Source: Thereva unica
Taxonomy: Eukaryota > Arthropoda > Insecta > Diptera > Therevidae
Assembly: GCA_949987705.1 (NCBI GenBank)
Contig: OX465282.1
Location: 88,214,070-88,278,069, forward strand
DNA length: 64,000 bases
Direction: 5' to 3'
The notes beneath the pieces are model-generated. The model searched no databases. It was not told the DNA's origin and saw only the letters and a list, made by a program, of their open reading frames with translations. Each line of letters starts with the position of its first letter. The first letter of the stretch is position 1. The translations under genes were made by a program, and so were the position numbers. Shown one piece after another: positions 11,628-22,903 of the stretch.

Positions 11628-12434
11628 ATGGGAATTGCAAATAAGAAAAAAGTCCCAGAAGTGAAAAGGCCACGCGGGAGACCCCCAAAAAATATTAAAA
11701 TAGTGACGGTAGTGAAAAACATGGAGTTCCTTAAAAAAGTTGAACCCTTAATTCTCGATAATAATGTGAGCGAGCAGTGGAGAATTTTTAAACAGAACTT
11801 TGGATATTTTTATGAAGCAGCAGAATTAGATAAAAAACCATCACATGTGCAAGCTGCAATTCTCTTGAATGCCCTTGGCACAGACGCGGTAGAGTTATTC
11901 AATACGTTTGATCTAACGGACGACGAACGCAAATCATATAGTGCGGTAATTAAAGCATTTGATTCATTTTGCAGACCGAAAAGCAACGAAAGCTATGCCA
12001 GTTATATGTTCCATTCGAGAATCCAAAATACCGGCGAGCCGTTTGATGCCTTTTTAATGGACATCAAAAAATTAGTTCGTACACGTAATTTTTTTAGACA
12101 TGATTTTAATAAAGGTTATAATTGTAGGAATGAAGAAAATAGAGTAAAAATTGAAAGGAAAAATTGCTTGTACTGTGGCCAGATTCATAGTAGGGGAAGA
12201 TGTCCCGCATGGAAGAAAGTGTGCGGAAAATGTGGGAAGCGGAATCATTTTGCGTTGGTTTGTCAACAAGGACAAGAGAGAAAGGTAGGAGAAATTACAG
12301 AGAATTTTAATAATTTGGTGATAGATTCGGTCGTAACCGCGATTAATGAACAGAATACAATTCGAGCTTGGTATAAAGTGATAAAAATTAGATTCAGGGT
12401 CGGACGCGAACGTTTTGTCATTGGCAGTGTTTAA
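11628..12434 (+). pseudogene. Gag of the nested gypsy element, internally shortened
   Basis: It starts at ATG 11628, with a basic N-terminus (KKVPEVKRPRGRPPK), a capsid-like segment (SEQWRIFKQNFGYFYEA) and two zinc knuckles (CLYCGQIHSRGRC and CGKCGKRNHFALVC). Between GEPFDAFLMDIKKLVRTRNF and the knuckles the segment usually found in this gag type (roughly 100 residues) is missing, so the capsid is probably truncated. The protease site DSGSDANVL is encoded at about 12392 in the +1 frame, so pol is not in frame with gag. Whether that reflects a normal frameshift or a mutation cannot be told. Confidence 0.75.
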
Positions 12435-15197
12435 CCAAATTGAGGGTGCGAAATTAGATGAAACAGATTCAATGATTACGGTATATGGGGGAGGCAAATT
12501 AAAGCCAGTAGGATCAGCGATATTAGAGTGTAGCGTTAATGATAAAGTACACAAGCTAAAATTTACCATAGTTGATGGAGATGAAACTCCAATTTTAGGG
12601 TTGCAGTCGTGTGTACACCTCAAACTAGTGAAAAAAGTAGACAATATTAGGGAAACAAAAGAAAATTTATTAGAAAGATATTCCGAAGTATTTGTAGGAT
12701 TAGGCAAATTTAAGGACGAGTATAAAATTAAGCTAAAAAATGAAGTAAAACCGGTAATCAGACCAGTGCGGAGAGTACCCCTTGTCTTGGTAGAACCTCT
12801 TAGAAGGGAGCTATCCACACTTATTGAAAAGGAAATAATCGAGGAAGTTCGGGAGCCCGCAGAGTGGGTGTCAAATCTAGTGATTGTGGAAAAAAAGAAT
12901 AAAACGTTACGTTTATGCCTAGACCCAAAATACCTCAATGAAGCTATTTTGGATGAACCGTTTCCAATTCCCACATTTGACGAAATATCCACAAAATTTG
13001 CGAATAAAAAGTTTTTCACTGTATTAGACCTAAAAGAAGGTTATTGGCAGGTGGCATTAGACAGCGAATCATCCAAGCTTTGCACATTTTCTACGCCCTT
13101 CGGGTTATTTCGATTTAAACGGTTACCATTTGGGATTAAGTGTGCCCCAGAGGTCTTCCAAAAACTAAACGAACAGAATTTCTCTGATATTGATGGCGTA
13201 ACCGTGTATATTGATGACCTTTTAATTGCAGGAACTAGTTTAACAGAACATGATGAGATTTTAGAAAGAGTAATGCAACGGGTAATGGAACGAAATATCA
13301 AATTAAACAAGGACAAAATACAGTTTCGAAAAGAAAAAATAAATTATTTGGGGCATGTAATTTCGGGTGAGGGCATTACTTACGATCCTGAATATAAAAA
13401 AGCTATAGATGACCTAAAACCTCCGTCTAATAAGAAGGAAGTACAGGTGTTGCTCGGGATGGTCAATTATATCAGAAAATTTGTTCCTCATTTGGCAGAA
13501 CTATCATATCCGATCAGGGAATTACTGAAGAAAGAGGTATCTTTTAAGTGGCTTCCAGTACACGACGTATGTTTGAGAAACATCAAAAGTGCAATTACAA
13601 ATGCGCCCTTTCTGAAACCGCTAGACGTAACAAAAGACATTACTATACAAGCAGACGCATCACAATTTGGGTTGGGCGCCTATCTTATGCAAGACGATCG
13701 ACCAGTGTACTTTGCATCGAGAGCATTAACCCCAGCAGAGTGCAACTATGCACAAATAAATAGAAAAAGAGTTATTGGCAATTATATTTGCCTGCAATAG
13801 GTTTCACCAATTGATTTATGGGCGCCGCGTAACCGTACTAACAGATCACAAGCCGTTATTAGGGATAGATTCAAAAGAGGTAGGGAAAGTGATTTCGTCA
13901 AGATTACAAAGAATGAAACTTCGATTACTGAAGTATAGATTAAAATTTTGCTACACTCCGGGAAAAATGATGCTTATTGCAGATTTATTATCACGAAACT
14001 GCACGGTCGTGAAAGATTTGAAGCCTGAAATAGAGGACATTAATGAAGTAGTGCACACAATTAATGTTAGTGAAGAGAAAAAAGAAAGGTTTAAAACTGA
14101 AACAGCAAACGACCCAGCGCTAAAGGAAATTTTACGTGTTGTCAAATCCGGTTGGCCAAAGAGTAAAAGTCAACTTAAAGAAGATATAAAGTTTTATTGG
14201 AAGCATAGGCATGAAATTTCGGTAGAAGACGGCTTAGTTTTTTTCAATGAAAAGATAATAGTTCCTGTGGCATTGAGACAAGAAACTCTAGGAAACCTAC
14301 ATTCGTCCCATTTCGGCATTGAAAAAACAAAATTGAGAGCTAGAAGCTTAGTGTATTGGCCAGGGATAAACAATGATATTGAGGAAACAATAGAAAAGTG
14401 TAAGTATGCCAAAGGCATAGAAAGGCTAATATAAAAGAGCCGTTAATCTCTCATGAGATTGCCCCGATTCCGTACCAGAAGATTGGAATGGATGTGTTTC
14501 AATTTCACGGTAGGCCTTATTTGGTAGTAGCAGATTACTTTTCAAAATACTTTGATATTATATCATTGAGGAACAAGACAGCCATTGAAATAATTTCTAA
14601 AATCAAGAACTTGTTTGCGAGTCACGGGATCCCGCGAGAAATTGTTGCCGACAACAACCCGTTTAACTCTTACTTATTTAAGCAGTTCCCAAGAAAGAAT
14701 GATATTAAGGTAGTTACTTCTAGCCCGTACTACCCTCAATCTAATGGCTTGGCAGAGAGATTTGTTCAGACATCGAAGGCAATACTAACGAAAGCCCACG
14801 AAACTAAACAAGAAGTCTGGAAAATATTATTAGAGTATAGGAATACACCTGTGAAGAACAGTATGTTGTCCCCTGCGGAAATTATGTTTGGAAGAAAAAC
14901 AAGAAGCGTCATTCCAGCAAAGCTGTCTTTATTTAATATGGATTATCATAAAAAGTTCATGGAAGTCCTAGATAAGAACAATAGAAGAAACAAACAAGTG
15001 TATGACAAGCATACTAAAGAGAAACCTGCTTTTCAGGAGGGGGAGAAGGTTTGGTACAGAAATAGAAACACGGGAACATGGGAATCAGCAATAATCATTA
15101 AATCATTAAAAAAGATACTGCTCCGCGGTCCTATTGGATAAAGGTTGCCAATGACAAAGTGCTTCGGCGAAACTCAAGCGTGTTAAGACATCTATAG
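12391..15197 (+). pseudogene. Pol of the nested gypsy element: protease, RT, RNase H, integrase, frameshifted
   Basis: The protease motif DSGSDANVL is at about 12392-12418. The RT fingers and palm include LDLKEGYWQVALD and the catalytic YIDD (about 13207). RNase H begins at QADASQFGLGAYL. A 4-bp tandem duplication (AATAAATA near 13755) shifts the frame; RNase H resumes at 13775-14434 (LTDHKPLLG). A single-base loss near 14407 falls inside the integrase zinc-binding CX2C pair. The integrase core follows at 14488-15141 with GMDVF, VADNNP and SNGLAERF giving the D, D and E residues. A further shift near 15108 leads into the C-terminal end, closing at a TAG at 15195-15197. At least three pol lesions make it inactive. 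Confidence 0.85.
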
Positions 15198-15540
15198 AAA
15201 TATATTGTAGCTAATAAAGTAGTTTCTCGTACTTTAGTAAATGCTTCCATCTGCACACAAACAAAACTAGAAGTCCTTGCAGGGCATCTCCTCGATGAAG
15301 TGGCCACAAGTTAGAATAAGAGTAATAGTAAGAACTAATAATGTATTTGTTTAAAAAAAGAAGTTGAATAGATTAGCATAGCAAAGAAAGATAAAGCATG
15401 TAACGTGAAGTAGCATTAGTTGAAGGAGCAAGTAAACTTGAAATTGTAATGAAATAATTAACTAGCTTAGTATATAGAATTAAGTTAAAGCTGAGAAGTA
15501 TCGTTGAATAATAGATAAACTGAACTAAAAGGGGTAGGTG

Positions 15541-15727
15541 TAGTAAATGGAAGTAACTGGATCAAGCACAGTTACTGAGGATGCTGGTGGTGCACATGAT
15601 GAATACCGGCAGTTGCCAGCCATCACGGAACGTGTGCAGTCCTAAGTAGAAATAAGATAAAAGAATGTTATTTGTATAAGTAGCAGTAATAAACTATTAT
15701 TAACTAATAAAGGCGTTAATTACTACA
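15541..15727 (+). repeat. 3' LTR of the nested gypsy element
   Basis: 187 bp, the same length as the 5' copy, preceded by a purine-rich tract (AAAAGGGGTAGG) that would prime plus-strand synthesis and by the TG missing from the 5' copy. Confidence 0.9.
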
Positions 15728-15791
15728 GTATATGCACAATATAAGCTGTACAAATAGTACACATTTGTGTTGCATTTCATAATAACTGCAG

Positions 15792-15911
15792 GCATCTTAA
15801 ACTAGATTATGAAGTAACATCCATCACAAATGCAGATATAGAAGTTATCGACCCAGAAAATGTTGAAGAACAGAGAAGTGATGCTGTTAGGGTCAGAGAT
15901 GAAATAGCTAA
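15792..15911 (+). pseudogene. Last exon of a HARBI1-like transposase, cut by the Helitron
   Basis: A splice acceptor (CATAATAACTGCAG) precedes a frame reading HLKLDYEVTSITNADIEV and then VRVRDEIAN, like the C-terminal end of Harbinger transposases. The Helitron interrupts the last codons; the same exon is uninterrupted at 35886-36015. No upstream transposase exons remain within this element. Confidence 0.6.
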
Positions 15912-15942
15912 TCCTTACTAATATTATAAATGCGAAAGTAAC

Positions 15943-16006
<64 letters not shown>
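15943..16006. repeat. (CTGT)n microsatellite in the Helitron
   Basis: About 16 uninterrupted CTGT units followed by TTACGCTTTCACGCCTAAAC, a combination common near the 5' end of insect Helitron-like repeats. Confidence 0.95.
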
Positions 16007-16007
<1 letters not shown>

Positions 16008-16199
16008 TACGCTTTCACGCCTAAACCACTAAACCGATTTTGATGAAATTTGCAACAGACATAGTTTAGACCTTGGAGACGGACATAGGCTACTTTTTAT
16101 AGAGAACAAAAGGGTTGAAGGGGGTGAAATGGGGTTCAATAAGTTGCAAGGGGATTTTTTTCTATTGTATAAAAAGTAACTGACTGACAGACAACGCAC

Positions 16200-18475
16200 A
16201 ACTTAAACCGCTAGAGCTAAAGGGCTGAAATTTTGACAGTGCATCCCTATAATGGCGTGGACATCCACTAAGAAGCGATTTTTCGAAATTCATCCCCTAA
16301 GGGGGTGAAATGGGGCTTATCCAAACCGTTGGAGCTATAGGGCTGAAATTTTGACAGTGCATCCCTATAATGGCGTGGACATCCACTAAGAAGCGATTTT
16401 TCGAAATTCATCCCCTAAGGGGGTGAAATGGGGTTTACCCAAACCGCTGGAGCTATAGGGCTGAAATTTTGACAGTGCATCCCTATAATGGCGTGGACAT
16501 CCACTAAGAAGCGATTTTTCGAAATTCATCCCCTAAGGGGGTGAAATGGGGTTTACCCAAACCGCTGGAGCTATAGGGCTGAAATTTTGACAGTGCATCC
16601 CTATAATGGCGTGGACATCCACTAAGAAGCGATTTTTCGAAATTCATCCCCTAAGGGGTGAAATGGGGTTTATCCAAACCGTTGGAGCTATAGGGCTGAA
16701 ATTTTGACAGTGCATCCCTATAATGGCGTGGACATCCACTAAGAAGCGATTTTTCGAAATTCATCCCCTAAGGGGGTGAAATGGGGTTTACCCAAACCGC
16801 TGGAGCTTTAGGGCTGAAATTTTGACAGTGCATCCCTATAATGGCGTGGACATCCACTAAGAAGCGATTTTTCGAAATTCATCCCCTAAGGGGGTGAAAT
16901 GGGGTTTATCCAAACCGTTGGAGCTATAGGGCTGAAATTTTGACAGTGCATTCCTATAATGGCGTGGACATCCACTAAGAAACGATTTTTCGAAATTCAT
17001 CCCCTAAGGGGGTGAAATGGGGTTTACCCAAACCGCTGGAGCTATAGGGCTGAAATTTTGACAGTGCATCCCTATAATGGCGTGGACATCCACTAAGAAG
17101 CGATTTTTCGAAATTCATCCCCTAAGGGGGTGAAATGGGGTTTATCCAAACCGTTGGAGCTATAGGGCTGAAATTTTGACAATGCATTCCTATAATGGCG
17201 TGGTCATCCACTAAGAAACGATTTTTCGAAATTCATCCCCTAAGGGGGTGAAATGGGGTTTATCCAAACCTTTGGAGCTATAGGGCTGAAATTTTGACAG
17301 TGCATCCCTATAATGGCGTGGACATCCACTAAGAAGCGATTTTTCGAAATTCATCCCCTAAGCGGGTTTACCCAAACCGCTGGAGTTATAGGGCTGAAAG
17401 TTTGACAGTGCACCCCTATAATGACGTTTACATCCACTAAAAAGCGATTTTTCGAAATTCATTCCCTAAGGGGGTGAAAAGGGGTTTATCCAAACCGTTG
17501 GAGCTATAGGGCTAAAATTTTGACAGTGCATCTCTATAATGGCGTGGACATCCACTATAAAGCAATTTTTCGAAATTCATCCCTTAAGGGGGTGAAATAG
17601 GGTTTATCCAAACCGCTGGAGCTATAGAATTGAAATTTTAACAGTGCATCCCTATAATGACGTGGACATCCACTAAAGAGCGATTTTTCGAAATTCATCC
17701 CCTAAGGGTGTGAAATGGGGTTTATACAAACCTCTAAAGCTATACGGCTGAAATTTTGACAGAGCATCCCTATAATGACGTTTACATCCACTAAAGAGCG
17801 ATTTTTCGAAATTCATACCCTAAGGGTGTGAAATGGGGTTTTTACAAACCGCTAAAGCTATAGGGCTGAAATTTGGACAGTGCATCTCTATAATGGAGTG
17901 GACATCCACTATAAAGCGATTTTTCGAAATTCATCCCCTAAGGGGGTGAAATGGGGTTTATCCAAACCGCTGGAGCTATAGGGCTGAAATTTTGACAGTG
18001 CATCCCCTTAATGACGTGGACATCCACTAAGAAGCGATTTTTCGAAATTTATCCCCTAATGGGGTGAAATGGGATTAACCCACACCGCTGAAGCTGGAGG
18101 GCTCTAATTTTGACCGTGCATCACTACAATGACGTGGGCATCCACTTAGGGACGATTGAAATTTATCCCCTAAGGGGGTTAAATGGGGTTAAGCCAAACC
18201 GCTGGAGCTAAACGGCTGAAATTTTGACAGTGCATCGTGGACATTTACTAAGAAGCGATTTTTCGAAATTCATCCCCTAAAGGGGTCAAATTTGGTTTAC
18301 CAAACTACTGGAACTACAGGGTTGAAATTTGGACAGTGCATCCCTATAATGACATGGACATCCACTAAGAGGCGAGTATTCGAAATTCATCCCCTAAGGG
18401 GATGAAATGGGGTTAACCCAAACCTCTGAAGCTGAAGGGCTGAAATTTTGACAGTGCATCCCTATAATCACGTAG
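16200..18475. repeat. 118-bp minisatellite, about 19 copies, inside the Helitron
   Basis: The period, measured between successive TTTTGACAGT sites (16231, 16349, 16467), is 118 bp. The unit contains GGAGCTATAGGGCTGAAATT, CATCCCTATAATGGCGTGGA and CGATTTTTCGAAATTCATCC. Central copies are nearly identical and alternate between ACCCAAACCGCTGG and ATCCAAACCGTTGG starts. Copies after about 17350 diverge progressively and some are shortened. This fits array growth from the centre with an older right edge. Confidence 0.95.
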
Positions 18476-19352
18476 AAATGAATGACTCGAAATTCACTTT
18501 ATTTAATATTCATTTGTGATTGCTTCATAATTTCTTACATCCACGTAAATAGGCGAACATACTTAACGAACGTTCGTCAAACCCTAAAATGTCACTTTTC
18601 TTGATGACATATACATGCCAATCTACTTTAAAACTTGCAGATTTGTTGAGGAGAGGTGATATTCGCAGTAATTTGTTTACCATATTTATTAAAAAAATGC
18701 ACTATAATAAACCCTTTTTAGGGATAATAACAGCTGACTTTTTTGTTGGTTTTTTTTTAAGGAAAACATCGCACATAATAAACAGTTTTTAAAGGCGTTG
18801 CAAGGCACGCGGGTTTTATGCTAGTAGTTTATAAACTAAATTTGTTATACGAAAAGTTAAATATAAATTTAAAAAATACTTTATTCAGTTTTTTAAAAAC
18901 ATAAAAGATTGCATTAAGTTTTTGGGCTAACTCTTTCCAAAGGTCCTCAACAATTAATTTGTTTCTTTTTGTATATCCTCTTGCTATTCGGGATTATTTC
19001 TCGAAAAATCACACATCATGTTCTCCTGTCTGTTATTTTTATGCTTGCCCCTTTAAATTGATACATTTATTAAAATATTTTCTTAAATAAATTGTTACCT
19101 TTGTAAATAATTTACAAATATTTACATTTTAAAATAAATCACAGCGCTTCTCGCTATTCCACTTTCAAATCACAAACAACAACTGAAACGGTTTTATTTC
19201 GATTGACATTTCGATTTAATCGAAATGTGGAACATCTAATTTCGATTTGGAATTTCTATTTCACATACATGGAATTAATCGAAATGTAGAACACCTAATT
19301 TCGATTTCAAGTATCAATTTCATAAAAATCGAAATGTAGAACACCGCTGATT

Positions 19353-19680
19353 GTATCCTTTTGGTGGTGTGGCTGTCTCAGCTAAGCAGATCCCCTTAAG
19401 GATGCATTTTTATGGGATAAATGATTCCGAATAAATGGAGTACAAAAAATACGAGAAGAATAATAATTTGATCACTAGTGTTGTTTAGATTGATTGTAAT
19501 GTCCATTTTCATTTCCCTTTATTCATTTGTGCCCTTTTTACATGAGTCTGTGCGTGTCCCTGTTTACAACTGGTTTTACAATAGTGACTTTCGCAATCAA
19601 TTTGCAACCAAAAAGGAACCCTTGTCCACACAATCTGATTTTGGATTAATCGGTGTTCTGATATATTTTTAGTCGAAATG
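19353..19680. other. GGH-1 upstream flank, displaced by the Harbinger insertion
   Basis: The sequence GGTGGTGTGGCTGTCTCAGC and following bases match the flanks directly upstream of GGH-3 and GGH-4, showing that this DNA once adjoined exon 1 of GGH-1. No N-terminal GGH exon was recognised in it. Confidence 0.6.
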
Positions 19681-20060
19681 TTAGTACTCACAGCCTGCCA
19701 GATTTGTCTGGGCGAAAGTAGTGCCCAAATTTAATATGTCCGTTTTCCGGAAAATGTTTGAGACCGCAGCGTCCTGCCGAGTAGCTTTTATAATATCGCG
19801 CAAAAACTGACTATGATGATATGGTTTTATTATAGGTTCTCTTAAGGCAAATACTTCATCTCCAATTAATACATAATGCAATGTAACCCACGTCCCTGGA
19901 TTATCATTCACTATAAGTTTTCCCATATTAGATTTTGCATAAATCCCAGCATCGCCTTCACACCCATATGAACCAAGGTCAGTACCTATTAATCTATAAT
20001 GTGCATCTGTAATCGCAAGGAATACAATTGAAAAATATTCGTTATATGATAGTTAAAGAA
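19681..20060 (-). pseudogene. Fragment of a PIF/Harbinger transposase (DDE domain)
   Basis: The open frame reads FSIVFLAITDAHYRLIGTD, then GSYGCEGDAGIYAKS, and later YVLIGDEVFALREPIIKPY. These match the first and second catalytic-aspartate regions of Harbinger nucleases (SIVLLALVDA and VGDEAFPL patterns). The third acidic site, normally within VENAFG, aligns with AVSNIFRK here, so the glutamate is replaced. The frame runs to a stop at 19681, with no further exons recognised. It is probably an inactive remnant. Confidence 0.65.
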
Positions 20061-20991
20061 TGTTGATTCCGAATTTTTTGGTCACTTTATCCTCACGTGC
20101 TAGACTTCGCGTATAATAGTGCTGATCCGGGAATGATTTATTCGAAATTGAAAAGCCAAAGATTACCCAGTTGCCATATACTTAAAAAATTAAGGAAAAA
20201 AGTACTTGCAGTAATGTGTACCTAAACAATATAATCCCAGTAGTAGTGATAATTCCAGGGATGAACTAAATTTAAATAAATACATATTTGTAACTTATTT
20301 ACGAAAATGGATATTCCAATTTTGCAGTTTCTGATTGTAAGATCTCATGGAAATCATAGAGAGATTATTTTCAACGAAAGAAACGTGCCCACAAGAAGTC
20401 AACAGGATCCGAGGACAATTAGTAGTACTAATATACAACTTACGCAGGCTATTATCTCAGGTGAAGAACTTACTCGAAGCCCTCCGACAATCGAGGAAAA
20501 TAGTGGATGTTTTTAGTAGAAAAAAACTCACAGATTGAGTCACAATGTGGCCCAATAAAAGAGAATCATATTGAACAAATAGTTCAAATTAAGCCAAGTA
20601 GACGAAACGGTCAAAATTCAGCAAAGTTCGCATAAAAACAAGATATATTTTACAAATAAATAATAAAAGAAGAGACAAAAGATTAAAGTTATTGATAAAA
20701 ATAAAAAAGTAGAAAAGGATAGAGTTGATTTGTTTTCTGAAAGCATCGATTCGACGGTGAAAACATGTTCCGCTGCACAAATTGCATAGGCATAATTAGT
20801 AGTGCTGAATTTCATTACTGAAATGGAATCAGAAATGTTAAGTAATATCCATTCATCTACTCCAACACCCACAACCTACTCGGATTTTGAGGACATACAC
20901 ACAACATCCAATTTCATTATTTTATTGTACTTGCCTTGCACCTACATCAACACAATCTGCGTAGCGCCAGCCAGAAAATGACTGTAATAAA
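20061..20991. other. No gene seen
   Basis: Short open frames at 20307-20538 (plus) and 20589-20872 (minus) have no domain, no paralogue in the window and no neighbouring splice pattern that I could support. Confidence 0.4.
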
Positions 20992-22089
20992 CGGCAACAC
21001 TTAAATTATACTTTCAGAAACTCAAAAAAACTAACAAGAAAAACATGTGTCGAGCTATTTTAGATTGCGAGCGTTTTTTCGCAAAAAAAAAAACGTTAGG
21101 TGATTTTTGCAATTTATCGACAGCACCTCCTTCTTACCTATCCTCTGTTCCACTCTCTTTTCCGCTTGTAATGGACACACAACTACCAGATCGTTATCAC
21201 TCACTCGACAAGAATTTCATTGCGCTAAAATTTGGCGTAGGCCTTTCTGTATTTATATATTCTAAAGGCCTTTTCGTGATTCAGTGCTACTTGGTTCGTA
21301 CACTGCAGTATTCGCGGAGTCGCGCGTTTAGCTGGCCGTTGGCGGCTTAGCAATCTACTACTATGCTACTTTCTGGAGTTTGTGTAGGATTTAATCATAT
21401 TTTAAGGCTTCCATTTACACATAGCCCGCCGGCCTCCTGAAGGTTTTCGCCTTGAGGCCAAATATTACCACACGTGCACCGGCCGCCAACTGTATGGAGC
21501 CTGCAGTCCAAGAAAACTGACAAAAATCTTTATGTGTTTGGGCATTTATAGTCAGTTCGTGCCTGAAGATCTATACTTCTATTCACTCTCAAGCCGTGAA
21601 TTCACGGCACAAATTCACGCCATATCCCCTTGAAAAGGAAAGCACGGAGCGAGCTAGGCGAGAAAACCATCCGCATACGCGTTCGCGCTTTTTCGCGTGT
21701 GTTCACGACGTAAGTCTGGAGCTCCTTGAAGTTTTTGTTGAGGCCATGAATATTATTGCACTTGAATTACGTGAGATTGAGTGAGATTCGGCTCGACCCC
21801 CTGGCCCAAAACGCCTCATGTAATGAATGGACGACCCCTTAGCAATTATTTTTTACAAAATATGAACAAAAATTTTAAGCTTACATTAACTTATGAGGTG
21901 TAAAAATACATACTAAACCAATTTCAAATATAACAAAGAATTGCGTTCTTCATAAAACAAAGAAATAAACAAGAGAATTAACGGGCTTCTTTTCTTTTTC
22001 GAACAAACGCTCGCAATCGAAAATAGCTCGACACATGTTTTTTTTGTTAGTTTTTTTGAGTTTCTGAAAGTTTAATTTAAGTGTTGCCG
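20992..22089. mobile_element. TIR element with arms of about 90 bp
   Basis: The left arm begins CGGCAACACTTAAATTATAC and the right arm is its complement, with near-identity continuing through AACATGTGTCGAGCTATTTT and GATTGCGAGCG. Both flanks contain AATAAA next to the termini (GTAATAAA and CAATAAAA), a possible shifted duplication. No transposase frame is present; the superfamily is unknown. Confidence 0.75.
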
Positions 22090-22745
22090 CAATAAAATCA
22101 GAAGTGCCAGAACTTTTGGGTTAGACTGGGTTCAGGCGAGCCGTGGCGGTAAGAAGTAAAAAATAAATAATGTACACGTCTTGAAAAAACCTTTACCTAT
22201 CCAATAGCTTTAACATTTGAAGGAAAATAGATAAAATAGTAAAGTATTATATATTTGAAGGGAATTTAATGCTCTACAACCCTTTTGGCGGCATTTACTT
22301 TTTAGGTGCATCGTTAAAGAGCTATCCGGTAAAAAGAGCAAAAAATGTAAGGCAAAATTTGTTTTTTCCAAAATTACAGACTTTCAAGAGCAGATATCTT
22401 GAAAACTATACAAGATATCGAAAAACTTGACTAAGTCAAACTTGTAGAAAATTTAATCAGCTTGTACAAATTGGTCATGTCGCTAGGACGCATAGTTTCC
22501 GAGATATGTATAAGCGAAACCCCGAAAATGGATCCTTCAAACCCCCTGCCACCCCGGCTCAAGGGTTACGGGCGGGGACTTTTGATCTATTCACCCCCTA
22601 ACTAGTCCAAGCAAAGTTGTGAAGTCACAAATTGTCTTGCAAGTATTTCCCTCTATACCTTTTCGTTGCCTGGCCAATAGGGGCTTAAGGCCATTTAAAT
22701 TGAAATAGACAAATCAACGAAAGACTTGCAAAAATGTATTACATT
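22090..22745. other. No gene seen; interspersed-repeat-like DNA
   Basis: The stretch includes a GC-richer segment near 22520-22600 (GGATCCTTCAAACCCCCTGC) and ends with GGH-2 downstream flank (AAATAGACAAATCAACGAAA) that is shared with the other GGH copies. No coding potential is seen. Confidence 0.45.
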
Positions 22746-22751
22746 TTTATT
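22746..22751 (-). terminator. Polyadenylation signal of GGH-2
   Basis: AATAAA on the minus strand, 153 bp past the stop, in the conserved GGH 3' flank. Confidence 0.6.
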
Positions 22752-22903
22752 GAATATCGTGTATGAATCATTGTATTGCACAGCCGACTATAAGTATAAT
22801 TCTTTTCCGACTAGATACTGTATATATATATTTTTTAAATTTGTTGTAACAATATTTATAAATTTTAAAACTGAGCATTCTTCTTCTTTTACTCGATTCT
22901 GCT

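Larger units (their letters stand above)
11359..15727 (+). mobile_element. Ty3/gypsy LTR retrotransposon, decayed
   Basis: 4.37 kb with 187-bp LTRs, inserted in the Harbinger remnant. The flanks GAATAT (left) and GTATAT (right) are a near-match target duplication, and the uninterrupted Harbinger copy has a single AATATGCACAATATA at this point. Gag, protease, RT, RNase H and integrase are all recognisable in order, but split over several frames. The two-knuckle gag of the form CX2CX3HX4C and CX2CX4HX4C is typical of K02A2.6-like gypsy elements. Confidence 0.9.
15912..18824 (+). mobile_element. Non-autonomous Helitron containing a minisatellite
   Basis: The 5' end is TCCTTACTAATATTATAAAT and the 3' end is GGGTTTTATGCTAG, preceded by a short GC hairpin (GGCGTTGCAAGGCACGC). 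It sits between A (15911) and T (18825) with no target duplication. The uninterrupted Harbinger copy reads GCTAATAGTTTATAAAC at this point, so the empty site is seen directly. TC...CTAG ends, a 3' hairpin and A-T insertion are the accepted Helitron signature. No Rep/helicase frame is present. Confidence 0.92.
11013..19352. mobile_element. PIF/Harbinger-like remnant, split by a gypsy element and a Helitron
   Basis: The termini AATCAGCGGTGTTCCAC and its complement (GTAGAACACCGCTGATT) define an element of about 1.06 kb once the two insertions are removed. An uninterrupted copy of 1045 bp lies at 35484-36528. It carries the last exon of a HARBI1-like transposase. It sits in the upstream flank of GGH-1: the flanking DNA on both sides (AAACTG... 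and TTTTGGTGGTGTGG) matches the uninterrupted flanks of GGH-3 and GGH-4. The exact target duplication is unclear (TA or TAT). Confidence 0.75.

Noticed and set aside
12072..13019. Long minus-strand frame (315 codons) in the gypsy element
   Set aside because: It is antisense to gag/pol and is serine-rich, as expected from the reverse of a lysine/glutamate-rich coding region.
16200..18475. CRISPR-like array
   Set aside because: The 118-bp units repeat head to tail with no unique spacers, inside a Helitron in a eukaryotic genome.
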